DNA from: 70-18 sp041691815
GTDB taxonomy: Bacteria > Pseudomonadota > Alphaproteobacteria > Acetobacterales > Acetobacteraceae
DNA length: 22,835 nucleotides
Direction of reading: 5' to 3'
Assembly: GCA_041691815.1 (NCBI GenBank)
Contig: JBEPTZ010000069.1
Coordinates: forward strand, 1 to 22,835
The position numbers were made by a program, and so were the translations under genes. Under the pieces are notes generated by a model. The model saw only the letters and a list, made by a program, of their open reading frames with translations, was not told where the DNA came from and did not search any database. Of this stretch, positions 1-7,417 are shown one piece after another; position 1 is the first letter of the stretch, and each line of letters opens with the position of its first letter.

Positions 1-1533
1 GCAGTGGCGCTGAACGGGGTGGTTTCGGCGGCGACGCTGGACCTGAATGCGGCGACCGGGATCAGCCAGGGCGGCGGTTCGCTGATCGCGGGCATGCTGT
101 TGAGCAGCCTGGGCGTCACCGGCCCCGTGGCATTGAACAGCCCGGGCAACGCGATCGCCAGGCTGGGCGATTTCGCGGTGCCTTCCGGTAAATTCAGCCT
201 GCAAGACGCGGTGCCGCTCGACGTGACCGGCGCGCTGTTCGTGACCGATATGGCGCTGACCGATACCGCGCCCGGCACGGCGTTGACGGTGAGCGGGTCG
301 GTGGTCAGCGGCGGCACCGTCACGCTGACTGCGACCATCGGCGCGCTGGCGCTCAATGGAGCAATCACGGCCGCCACGCTGGACCTGAATGCGGCGACCG
401 GGATCAGCCAGGGCGGCGGATCGTTGACCGCGGGCCTGCTGCTGAGCAGCCTGGGCGTGACCGGCGACGTGACGGTGACCGGCGACCGCAACCAGCTCGC
501 CGCATTGGGCGCCTTCGTCGTTACCGGCGGCAGCCTGTCGCTGACTGATGCCACCGCGCTTACCATCTCCTCGGCGGGCGCGGCGCCGGCACAGGTGGCG
601 GCGGATAATTTCACCCTCACCATGGTCGGCGCCGGCGCCAGCGGCAATGTGGCGCTCAGCGGCGCCATCGTGGTGCCCGGCACGCTCGGCATCACCACCA
701 ACGGTACCATCCAGCGCAGCGGCGGCGCGTTTGTCGTCGGCACGCTGACCGGCAGCGCCGTCACCCTGGCGGATTTCGGCACCGGCGCGAATGTCACCAC
801 GCTCGGGCAGTTCACCGTCACCGGCAGCGAACTGGCGCTCGGCAATGCGCAACCGCTGACCATCATCGGGCCGCTTTCGGCCGAGTTCTTCCGCATCACC
901 GCCACTGGTGCGATGACGCTGGCCGGCAATATCACCACACTGGGCGAAACCCGCGCCGAGCAGGGCCTGGCGGACATCAAATATGCCGGATCCACAGAGG
1001 CGTTGACCAATCCGCTGCCAGTCCGCGGCAGCTATCTCGCGGTCGAGGCCGATGGCGAGGCGCCGGCGAGTTTTACCCAATCCGTCCCGGTGACCATCAC
1101 CACGGCCGGCGGTGCGGTCTCGACGCTGCGTATCCAACTGCTCTCGACCGGTGGCACCATCACGCTGGGCGATCTTACCGCGCCGACCACCGACCTGCTG
1201 CTGTTCCCCGGTGGCACCGGCGATGTGCTGGGCATCGGCAAGGTGAACCTCTACGGCCTGCTGGTGGCCGGGCGCGGCGGCAAGTCGGATCTGAGCGGCG
1301 TCATCGCCACCGTCGATGGCCAGGCCGCCGCCCATCTGGCCCAGATCGCCCCGATCCCGGATGCCAGCTATCGCTTCAACGCCTGCCCGATCGGCTCAGT
1401 GAACTGCGTGCTGATGCCGGTCAACGTGCTGCCGCCGATCAACCCGCTGCGCAACTTCGTCATCGGCGAGGTGCGCGGCGACGAGGACGATCTGGATCTG
1501 ATCCTGCCGAATGTCGCGGATGAGGATTACTGA
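1..1533 (+). CDS. Filamentous haemagglutinin-like adhesin, C-terminal part (5' partial)
   Basis: The reading frame is open from the first base of the window, so only the C-terminal ~510 residues of a much larger protein are visible. They are rich in G, A, T, L and V with regular short beta-strand patterns, as in the beta-helical stalks of two-partner-secreted (TpsA/FhaB-type) adhesins. A ~114-residue unit beginning near 'TLDLNAATGISQGGG' occurs twice (near residues 11 and 125), and more degenerate copies follow. The tail leaves the repeats: two cysteines in 'FNACPIGSVNC', a proline-rich 'LPPINPLRNF', then an acidic end, 'LPNVADEDY'. No autotransporter barrel follows, which fits export through a separate TpsB pore encoded elsewhere, probably upstream. 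The gene ends one base before the start of the CHAT lipoprotein, so the two are almost certainly co-transcribed. The signal peptide and the haemagglutination-activity domain would lie outside the window, so the family call rests on repeat style and context. Confidence 0.72.
   Translation, partial: AVALNGVVSAATLDLNAATGISQGGGSLIAGMLLSSLGVTGPVALNSPGNAIARLGDFAVPSGKFSLQDAVPLDVTGALFVTDMALTDTAPGTALTVSGSVVSGGTVTLTATIGALALNGAITAATLDLNAATGISQGGGSLTAGLLLSSLGVTGDVTVTGDRNQLAALGAFVVTGGSLSLTDATALTISSAGAAPAQVAADNFTLTMVGAGASGNVALSGAIVVPGTLGITTNGTIQRSGGAFVVGTLTGSAVTLADFGTGANVTTLGQFTVTGSELALGNAQPLTIIGPLSAEFFRITATGAMTLAGNITTLGETRAEQGLADIKYAGSTEALTNPLPVRGSYLAVEADGEAPASFTQSVPVTITTAGGAVSTLRIQLLSTGGTITLGDLTAPTTDLLLFPGGTGDVLGIGKVNLYGLLVAGRGGKSDLSGVIATVDGQAAAHLAQIAPIPDASYRFNACPIGSVNCVLMPVNVLPPINPLRNFVIGEVRGDEDDLDLILPNVADEDY
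34..122 (+). repeat. Direct repeat copy 1 within adhesin gene
   Basis: This is the first copy of a coding repeat whose second copy lies 342 bases (114 codons) downstream. The first 44 bases (34–77) are identical in both copies and the rest differ at a few sites. It encodes 'TLDLNAATGISQGGG' and 'LLSSLGVTG'. Confidence 0.85.
376..464 (+). repeat. Direct repeat copy 2 within adhesin gene
   Basis: This is the second copy of the 342-base-period repeat. Bases 376–419 match 34–77 exactly. Near-identity at DNA level suggests recent duplication or gene conversion within the stalk, and more copies are likely upstream of the window. Confidence 0.85.
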
Positions 1534-1534
1534 G

Positions 1535-4500
1535 ATGGCACGGACCATGCAGTCTGGCGGGATCGGCCGGATCGGCGGGATCGGCGGCGTGCTGGTGCTG
1601 CTCGCGGCGCTGGCCGCCTGCGCGGTGCCGCCGCCGGACGCCTATGTCGCCGGCGGCAAGAGCGAGGTGGCCGGCCTGGCGCTGGGCAAGAACGCCACCG
1701 GCGAGGCCTGCACCCAGCAGCAGAGCGGCGATGCCGCGGCGGATGTCTATTGCGGCACCTGGACCCAGCCGAGTGCGCGGGTGCGCAGCGCCGGCGCGGC
1801 CGATGCCGGTGCGTTGAACGGACTGGCCACCGGTAGTGCTTGGCGCCGCGGGCTGGAGAATCGCTACACCTGCGCCGCACCCTCCAGCACGACCATCCTC
1901 GGCGGCCAACCGGCGGTGCTGATGCAATGCACCCAGCGTCTCGGCGGCTGGCCGCATCTGGCGATGGTGGCGTCGGTGGATGGCCGCGGCTGGTATGCCG
2001 ACGGTGTGCAGCCGGCGTTGCCGGTGATGGAGCGATCGATCGGCGTACTCTCCGGCCGGGTGCGCGCCGAGGCGGCCAGCCAGAGCCAGTCCAGCGCCGC
2101 CGATTCGCAACTGGCCAGCCGGCTTGCCGCCGCCGCCGTCAGTTCGGGCGATATCGGCGCCTATGAGCAACTGGTGAAGGAGGCCGCCCGCGCCAACCAG
2201 GCGGAGAATTTCGCCGGTGCCGAGGACGCCTATCGCGCCGCCCTGGCGCTGCAGGAAAAGGCGCTCGGCGCCAACGACCCGAACATCGTCTCCACCCTGC
2301 TCAATCTCGCGCTGCAGATCTCCAACCAGGGCCGCTGGTCGGAAGCCGATGGCCTGTTCGCCCGCGCCGATCGGCTGGCGGCTGGCGCCGCGGATGCCAC
2401 CCAGAAGGCCCGCCTGCTGCATTACGAGGCGCTGCACCAGTTGAACCAGGGCAAGCGTGACAAGGCGCTGGAGTTGCTGAACCGCGCCGACCCGGCCTAT
2501 GCAAGCCTGCTGCCGCCGGACGTGCTGAACGCCCGCCCGGCCGGCGCCCGCAGCACGATCAACCAGCTCGGCGCCATCGGCAACACCGGCATGTTGGCAG
2601 GCGGCAATCTGCTGACCAACGTTTCCACCCGCTCGGCGCTGATGGGGCTGATCGAGGTGCGGCGCTACAAGGCGATCGTGCTGCGCGGCCTCGGCCGTAC
2701 GGCGGAGAGCCAGCAGGCGCTGGACTCGGCGCGCCAGCTTGCCGCCGCCAACGGCCTGCGCCAGGCGGTGCTGCGCGCCCGCATGGACCGCACCGCCGCG
2801 GCACTGGATGCCTCGATCGAGGAGCCGGGGCGCGCCGCCGCCGCGTACGGCACCGCCGCCGCCGCCTTCGCCACTTCGCTGCCGGAAAGCCGGCCAGTGG
2901 CGGAAACCGAGTTGCTGCGGGCCGGCCAGTTGCTGCGCGCCGACCGGGCGGATGCCGCCCTGGCTGTCTGCCAGGGCGGTGTGAAGCTGCTGCGCCAGCT
3001 CAAGATCGGCACCGAATCCAGGCTGATCGCACCGTGCCTGGACGCCTATGGCAAGGCCGCCCAGGCGCGCAACAAGGCCGGCGACACGAAAGCTGCCCAG
3101 GCACTGCTGGTGGAAATGTTCGAGGCGGCGCAGCTCTCGCAGGGCGGCGTCACCAGCCAGCAGATCGCCCAGGCCACCGCCCGGCTGTCGGAAAATGCCC
3201 GCGACCCGAAGGTCGCCGAGGCGATCAAGGCCCGGCAGGACGCCGCCAACGCGCTGGCGGACCTGTATCGCGAGCGTGACCGGGAGGAGCAGGCCCACAA
3301 TCCGGCGCCGCGCGCCGAGGCGCCAGGTGTCGCGTTGCCCACCGCCGGCACGCCGCCGACCGTCTCGCCGGAGCTGGATGCGCGGATCGCCAAGGCGCAG
3401 GCGGCTGTGGCCAACGCCGATGCCGCGTTGCAGGCCGCGGCGCCGAATTTCGGCCAGTTGGTGCAACAGGTCGCCCCGGCCGCGCAGGTGTTCGCGGCGC
3501 TGGCGCCGGGCGAGGGCTTCGTTTCCACCTCGCTGGCCGACGACGGCGGGTGGAGCTTCCTGCTGCGCGACGGCCGGGTCTATGTCGCGCATATCGACGG
3601 CGGCACGCCGCGCATGGCCAAGCTGGTGAAGGCCATCCGTGCCAGCATCGAGAGCGACACCGGCACGCCGCCGCCGTTCAACGTCGCCGCCTCACGCGAG
3701 CTCTACGACGCGACCCTCGGCGGGCTGGCGGATGGCATGAAGGGCATGACCTCGCTGGTGGTCGCCCCGGTCGGCCCGCTGCTGTCGGTGCCATTCGAAC
3801 TGCTGCTGACCGGCCCGGCCGACCCCGGCCAACTCGGCGCCGCACCGTTCCTGCTGCGCCGGATGGAGATCGCGCATGTGCCGGCGGCGGCGAATTTCGT
3901 CTCGCTGCGTAAGATCGCCGGCGGCTCGCGGGCGCAGCAGGCCTGGTTCGGCTTCGGCGACTTCCATCCGGTGACGCTGGCCCAGGCCCGCGCCAGCTAC
4001 TCTGGCGGCTGCGGCGACAGTGCGGCGCTGTTCGCTGGCCTGCCGCCGTTGCCGTACGCCAAGCGGGAACTGGAGGCCGCGCGGCAGATCCTTTCAGCCG
4101 CCGCGTCCGACGAACTGCTGGGCAGCGCGTTCACCGCGCCGGCGGTGCTGAAAACCTCGCTGAAGAACTACCGCATCCTGCATTTCGCCACCCACGCGCT
4201 GCTGCCGACCGACCTGCACTGCCAGACCGAGGCCGCTATTGTCACCTCGGCCCCGGCCGGCGCCAAGAACGCCTCCGGCGCGCTGCTGACCGCCTCGGAG
4301 GTGACCGGCCTCGACCTGGACGCCAACCTGATCATCCTGTCGGCCTGCAACTCGGGCGGGCCGGGCGGCGGGGCGGCAGGTGAGAGCCTGTCTGGCCTGG
4401 CGCGCTCGTTCTTCTACGCCGGCGCCCGCGCGCTGCTGGTTACCCACTGGGAGGTGAACGACCAGGCCGCCGCCTACCTGGTCGCGGTCACCCTGCAACG

Positions 4501-4693
4501 CTACCGCGCTGACTCCGGTCTGGGCTTCGCTGGCGCGCTGCGGGCGGCGCAACTGGCGATGCTCGACGGCGCCGGCAAGGATCTGCCAGCCGCCATCGCG
4601 CACCCGTTCTACTGGGCGCCGTTCGCACTGATCGGCGATGGGTCGGGGAAGAAGATCACGGCGGCGGTGGAGACCGGGAAGGTGAAGGGGTAG
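1535..4693 (+). CDS. TPR–CHAT domain lipoprotein (caspase-like protease)
   Basis: A 1052-residue protein predicted to be exported and lipid-anchored. From the ATG at 1535 it has a hydrophobic signal (about residues 13–28) ending in a lipobox, L-A-A-C29. The residue after the cysteine is Ala, compatible with outer-membrane sorting. The in-frame ATGs at 1511 and 1520 lie inside the upstream gene and would only lengthen the signal. A GAGGA motif about 8 bases before 1535 supports this start. Residues ~215–300 hold TPR-like helical repeats ('AEDAYRAALALQEKALG', 'NIVSTLLNLALQISNQGRW'), and more helical repeats run to ~600. Residues ~650–1045 form a CHAT domain with the expected dyad: His887 in 'ILHFATHA' and Cys938 in 'ILSACNSGG'. 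CHAT proteins are clan CD cysteine peptidases. Because it follows the adhesin by one base, I infer a role in processing, release or surveillance of that adhesin. Its substrate is unknown. Confidence 0.88.
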   Translation: MARTMQSGGIGRIGGIGGVLVLLAALAACAVPPPDAYVAGGKSEVAGLALGKNATGEACTQQQSGDAAADVYCGTWTQPSARVRSAGAADAGALNGLATGSAWRRGLENRYTCAAPSSTTILGGQPAVLMQCTQRLGGWPHLAMVASVDGRGWYADGVQPALPVMERSIGVLSGRVRAEAASQSQSSAADSQLASRLAAAAVSSGDIGAYEQLVKEAARANQAENFAGAEDAYRAALALQEKALGANDPNIVSTLLNLALQISNQGRWSEADGLFARADRLAAGAADATQKARLLHYEALHQLNQGKRDKALELLNRADPAYASLLPPDVLNARPAGARSTINQLGAIGNTGMLAGGNLLTNVSTRSALMGLIEVRRYKAIVLRGLGRTAESQQALDSARQLAAANGLRQAVLRARMDRTAAALDASIEEPGRAAAAYGTAAAAFATSLPESRPVAETELLRAGQLLRADRADAALAVCQGGVKLLRQLKIGTESRLIAPCLDAYGKAAQARNKAGDTKAAQALLVEMFEAAQLSQGGVTSQQIAQATARLSENARDPKVAEAIKARQDAANALADLYRERDREEQAHNPAPRAEAPGVALPTAGTPPTVSPELDARIAKAQAAVANADAALQAAAPNFGQLVQQVAPAAQVFAALAPGEGFVSTSLADDGGWSFLLRDGRVYVAHIDGGTPRMAKLVKAIRASIESDTGTPPPFNVAASRELYDATLGGLADGMKGMTSLVVAPVGPLLSVPFELLLTGPADPGQLGAAPFLLRRMEIAHVPAAANFVSLRKIAGGSRAQQAWFGFGDFHPVTLAQARASYSGGCGDSAALFAGLPPLPYAKRELEAARQILSAAASDELLGSAFTAPAVLKTSLKNYRILHFATHALLPTDLHCQTEAAIVTSAPAGAKNASGALLTASEVTGLDLDANLIILSACNSGGPGGGAAGESLSGLARSFFYAGARALLVTHWEVNDQAAAYLVAVTLQRYRADSGLGFAGALRAAQLAMLDGAGKDLPAAIAHPFYWAPFALIGDGSGKKITAAVETGKVKG

Positions 4694-4695
4694 AT

Positions 4696-4719
4696 CTTCT
4701 TTTTGTGAACAAAAAGAAG
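4696..4719. terminator. Hairpin in convergent spacer (left)
   Basis: This is a perfect 10-bp inverted repeat, CTTCTTTTTG / CAAAAAGAAG, around a TGAA loop, three bases after the CHAT gene stop. It lies between two convergent genes, so it probably acts as a terminator, perhaps in both directions. The T-run is inside the stem, not after it, so this is not a textbook intrinsic terminator. Confidence 0.6.
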
Positions 4720-4745
4720 CAAAAAAACTTTTCATCCATTTTGGC

Positions 4746-4757
4746 GACTCCGGAGTC
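4746..4757. other. 12-bp perfect palindrome in spacer centre
   Basis: GACTCCGGAGTC is a perfect palindrome at the centre of the larger imperfect inverted repeat that fills the convergent spacer. It could be the tip of a cruciform or RNA hairpin, or a protein-binding site. Its function is unknown. Confidence 0.4.
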
Positions 4758-4796
4758 TCCACACCTCAACTGTTGCAAGGCGGATAAAGTTTTTTG

Positions 4797-4818
4797 GTCC
4801 TTTTTTTCAAAAAAGGAC
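4797..4818. terminator. Hairpin in convergent spacer (right), overlapping tcuB stop
   Basis: GTCCTTTTT and AAAAAGGAC flank a TTCA loop. The distal arm runs into the tcuB stop codon (TAG on the minus strand). With the run of seven T at 4801–4807 it is a plausible terminator for the rightward CHAT transcript. Read from the other strand it may serve tcuAB. Confidence 0.6.
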
Positions 4819-5918
4819 TACTTCCTTTCTCTCGCTGCCCGCCACAGCGCCACCGCGCGATACAGCCCATGCACGAACTTGCTGTATGGCATCAGCAGAA
4901 ACAGCGCCAGCACGAACCCCAGATGCACCGCCAGCGCGACGCCCATCGCCGGCGTCGCCCGCAGCATCAGCAGCAGCAGCCCGGTCGTCGCCACCAGCAG
5001 CAGCAGGAACAGCAGCGCGTATTCGCCGCCGAGCACCGCGCGCGCCACCGGTTCGGTGTCGCCGATGACCTTCAGCCAGATCAGCCCGGCCCCACCCACC
5101 ACCATGCCGATGCCGCCCAGCGTGCCCAGCACCACCGGCACACTCAGCGGCGCATAGGGTGCCGCCCAGCCGAAGATGTCCTGGTAGATGGCGGCAACCG
5201 AGGTCGATGCGAAGCAGAACATGAAGCCGTAGAACAGCGCGTGATGCAGCCGCCGCCTGCTGTCGGAGAAGCCGCCATCGGTGTCGTTGCAGCCATGTCC
5301 GCCGCCGCCCAGGTAGCGCAGGGTCAGCGCATCGCGCAGCCCGGTCCACAGCGCGCCGGGGGTCGAGTCAGCCAGCGGTTCCTCCGCGCGCCAGAATCGC
5401 AGCACCGAGAGGCCCATCGCCAGCAGCGCGTAGAGGAAGGTGACGCTGGCCACCGCCACCATCAGCCAGAGCGGGATCACCCGATAGAACGCCCCCGGGC
5501 CGGTATGAGTCCCGAACAGCACCGCGGAATCGCGCAGCGTCGCCACCAGCACCAGCAGCAGCGCCACCCCCAGTGCCGCGGCGATGCTCATCACCGTGCC
5601 GTTGCGCCGGAACAGCCGCGCCAGCGGTTGCGGCCAGGCATAGGCGACGTAGGTCTCGGCCCGCACTTCGGAGAACTGCTGCGGCAGGTTGACGCCGAAC
5701 GGGTGCGGCGGCGCGTACTGGCAGGCATAGAAGCAGGCCCGGCAGCCGTGGCACAGATTGGCCAGATAGCCCAGGTCGACGGCGCTGAACTCCCGCCGCA
5801 GCTCCATCGCCGGAAACACCGCGCAGTAGCCCTCGCAATAGCGGCAGGCATTGCACACTTCCATCGACCGCCTGGCATTGGCGATGGCATCCGACTCAGG
5901 CAATGAGATGTCCGGCAT
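4818..5918 (-). CDS. tcuB: Tricarballylate utilisation 4Fe-4S membrane protein TcuB
   Basis: A 366-residue protein that matches TcuB, which reoxidises the FAD of TcuA and passes electrons towards the quinone pool. The N-terminus has two ferredoxin-type cysteine clusters, each Cx2Cx2Cx3C: C22/C25/C28/C32 and C56/C59/C62/C66. After about residue 110 come several hydrophobic helices, for example 'AALGVALLLVLVATL' and 'YALLFLLLLVATTGLLLLML', forming a membrane-anchored electron carrier. The start is ATG at 5918, with AGGAA about 7 bases upstream inside the end of tcuA. Only three bases separate the two genes, so they form an operon with coupled translation. The family is known from Salmonella tricarballylate catabolism, but relatives also sit with other tricarboxylate oxidations, so the exact substrate here is inferred. 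The stop codon lies within a hairpin. Confidence 0.9.
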   Translation of the reverse strand: MPDISLPESDAIANARRSMEVCNACRYCEGYCAVFPAMELRREFSAVDLGYLANLCHGCRACFYACQYAPPHPFGVNLPQQFSEVRAETYVAYAWPQPLARLFRRNGTVMSIAAALGVALLLVLVATLRDSAVLFGTHTGPGAFYRVIPLWLMVAVASVTFLYALLAMGLSVLRFWRAEEPLADSTPGALWTGLRDALTLRYLGGGGHGCNDTDGGFSDSRRRLHHALFYGFMFCFASTSVAAIYQDIFGWAAPYAPLSVPVVLGTLGGIGMVVGGAGLIWLKVIGDTEPVARAVLGGEYALLFLLLLVATTGLLLLMLRATPAMGVALAVHLGFVLALFLLMPYSKFVHGLYRAVALWRAARERK

Positions 5919-5921
5919 CGC

Positions 5922-7319
5922 TCAGTTCCTCGCGCTGCTTGCGGCACTTTCGCCGGCCAGCCGGCCGAACACGGTGCCGATGGTCATGCCGAAGCCGGCC
6001 AGATACCCCTTGCCGAGGATATTGCCGGACATGATCTCGCCGGAGGCGAACAGGTTGCCCGCCGGCCGGCCATCGGCCATCAGCACCCGCGCCTGATCGT
6101 TCACCTTCACCCCGAGATAGGTGAAGGTGATGCCCGGCCGCAGCGGGTAGCCGACGAACGGCGGCGTGTCGATGCGCTGCGCCCAGTTGGTCTTCGGCGG
6201 CTCCAGCCCCTCGGTATGGCAGCCATCCAGCGTGCGGTCGTTGAACTGGCCCGGCCGCACCGCGGCGTTGTATGCCGCCACCGTCGCCGCCACTGCATCC
6301 GGTTCCAGCCCCAGCTTTTCCGCCAGCTCCGCCAAGGTGCCGGCGACGATCGCTGGGAACACCGACGGCATGAACAGCGGCACCGATTTGGCGTCGCAGA
6401 TCGAATAGGCGATCTGCCCCGGCTGCTGCGCGATCAGCCGACCCCAGATGGCGTAGCGCTTCGGCCAGAAATCCTCGCCCTCATCATAGAACCGGCGGCC
6501 CTCGCGGTTGAGCACGATGCTGAACGGTACTGAATCCAGCCGCGTCACCAACCCGCCATCGAATTGCGGCGCCCGCGCATCCAGCGCCACGGCATGAAAC
6601 TGGGTCGGATCGCCGATCTGCGCCACGCCCTGGTCGAGCAGCGACTTCAGCACCCGGCCGCGGGCGTATGGCGTGCCGCGGATGATGAAATTATCCACCG
6701 CATCGCCCCAGTATTGCCGCATCCACTCCAGATTGGCCTGGAACCCGCCGGACGAGGCCACCACCGCCTTGGCTCGCACCGTCATCGCGAAGCCGTTGCT
6801 GGTGATGTCGAGCGCGCGCACGAAGCCGTCATCCAGATACACCTGCTGCACCTCGCTGTCATAGGCCACCACCACGCCGATCCGCTCGGCGGTGGCGTAG
6901 AACGCGTTCAGCAGCGCCTTGCCGCCGCCGAGGAAAAACGCGTTGGTGCGCGACAGGCTGAGCGTGCCGGTCAGCGACGGCTGGAAATGCACCCCGCAGG
7001 CCTCCAGGAACGGCAGCGCCTGCTCCGACATGCGGATGGTCATCCGCGCCAGATGCTCGTCGGTCTGCCCGCCGGTCACCCGCAGCAGATCGTCCCAGTA
7101 TTCGTCTTCCAGATAGGCATCGGTCAGCACCGAGGTCGGCCGGCTGTGCATCGCGCGAAGGTTGCGGGTGTGCCGGCTGTTGCCGCCGCGCATCGCTTTC
7201 GGCGCATGTTCCAGCACCAGCACGCTGGCGCCGGCCTGGCGGGCGGTGATCGCCGCACTCAGCGCGGCATTGCCGCCGCCAATCACCAGCACGTCATACA
7301 GCAGGTTGGGATCGACCAC
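5922..7319 (-). CDS. tcuA: FAD-dependent tricarballylate dehydrogenase TcuA
   Basis: A 465-residue flavoprotein, close to the usual TcuA length. It starts with a Rossmann FAD-binding motif, 'VLVIGGGNAAL' (G14-G15-G16-N17), followed by 'ARQAGASVLVLEHAP', typical of the succinate dehydrogenase/fumarate reductase flavoprotein superfamily. The C-terminal 'GNLFASGEIMSGNILGKGYLAGFGMTIG', cut by its family-typical glycine spacing, is the second FAD-contacting segment. TcuA oxidises tricarballylate to cis-aconitate, which then enters the TCA cycle. The start is GTG at 7319, with AGGAA five bases upstream. It is the first gene of the tcuA–tcuB pair and is divergent from the lactonase gene across 98 bases. 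No LysR-type tcuR or transporter tcuC is adjacent, so uptake and regulation would be encoded elsewhere, or the substrate may differ from the Salmonella one. Confidence 0.9.
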   Translation of the reverse strand: MVDPNLLYDVLVIGGGNAALSAAITARQAGASVLVLEHAPKAMRGGNSRHTRNLRAMHSRPTSVLTDAYLEDEYWDDLLRVTGGQTDEHLARMTIRMSEQALPFLEACGVHFQPSLTGTLSLSRTNAFFLGGGKALLNAFYATAERIGVVVAYDSEVQQVYLDDGFVRALDITSNGFAMTVRAKAVVASSGGFQANLEWMRQYWGDAVDNFIIRGTPYARGRVLKSLLDQGVAQIGDPTQFHAVALDARAPQFDGGLVTRLDSVPFSIVLNREGRRFYDEGEDFWPKRYAIWGRLIAQQPGQIAYSICDAKSVPLFMPSVFPAIVAGTLAELAEKLGLEPDAVAATVAAYNAAVRPGQFNDRTLDGCHTEGLEPPKTNWAQRIDTPPFVGYPLRPGITFTYLGVKVNDQARVLMADGRPAGNLFASGEIMSGNILGKGYLAGFGMTIGTVFGRLAGESAASSARN

Positions 7320-7417
7320 GGCACTTCCTCGTCATTTTCCGCCGAGCGCAGATCCGGTTTGCACACCGTCTCAGGGCATGGCAAGCCCCCACCCAGACGC
7401 TGCGCACAGGATTTGCC
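7320..7417. promoter_or_regulatory. Divergent promoter region, tcuA / lactonase
   Basis: This 98-base spacer lies between the two divergent starts and must carry promoters for both. It holds clear ribosome binding sites at each end: AGGAA for tcuA on the minus strand, and AGGA at 7408–7411, six bases before the lactonase ATG. I could not identify convincing −35/−10 pairs or an operator by eye. Confidence 0.5.

Noticed and set aside
1460..3592. 710-codon open frame on the minus strand opposite the CHAT gene
   Set aside because: Low-complexity G/R/Q/A-rich product with no domain, opposite a plus-strand gene with lipobox, TPR and CHAT motifs; typical antisense open frame of GC-rich DNA.
4705..5157. 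Plus-strand ORF starting MNKKKQKNF in the convergent spacer
   Set aside because: It starts in the hairpin element and continues as out-of-frame antisense of tcuB; no coding signature.
4794..5906. 370-codon plus-strand frame across tcuB
   Set aside because: Product is H/Q/R-rich and without motifs; the minus-strand frame has two Cx2Cx2Cx3C clusters and membrane helices.
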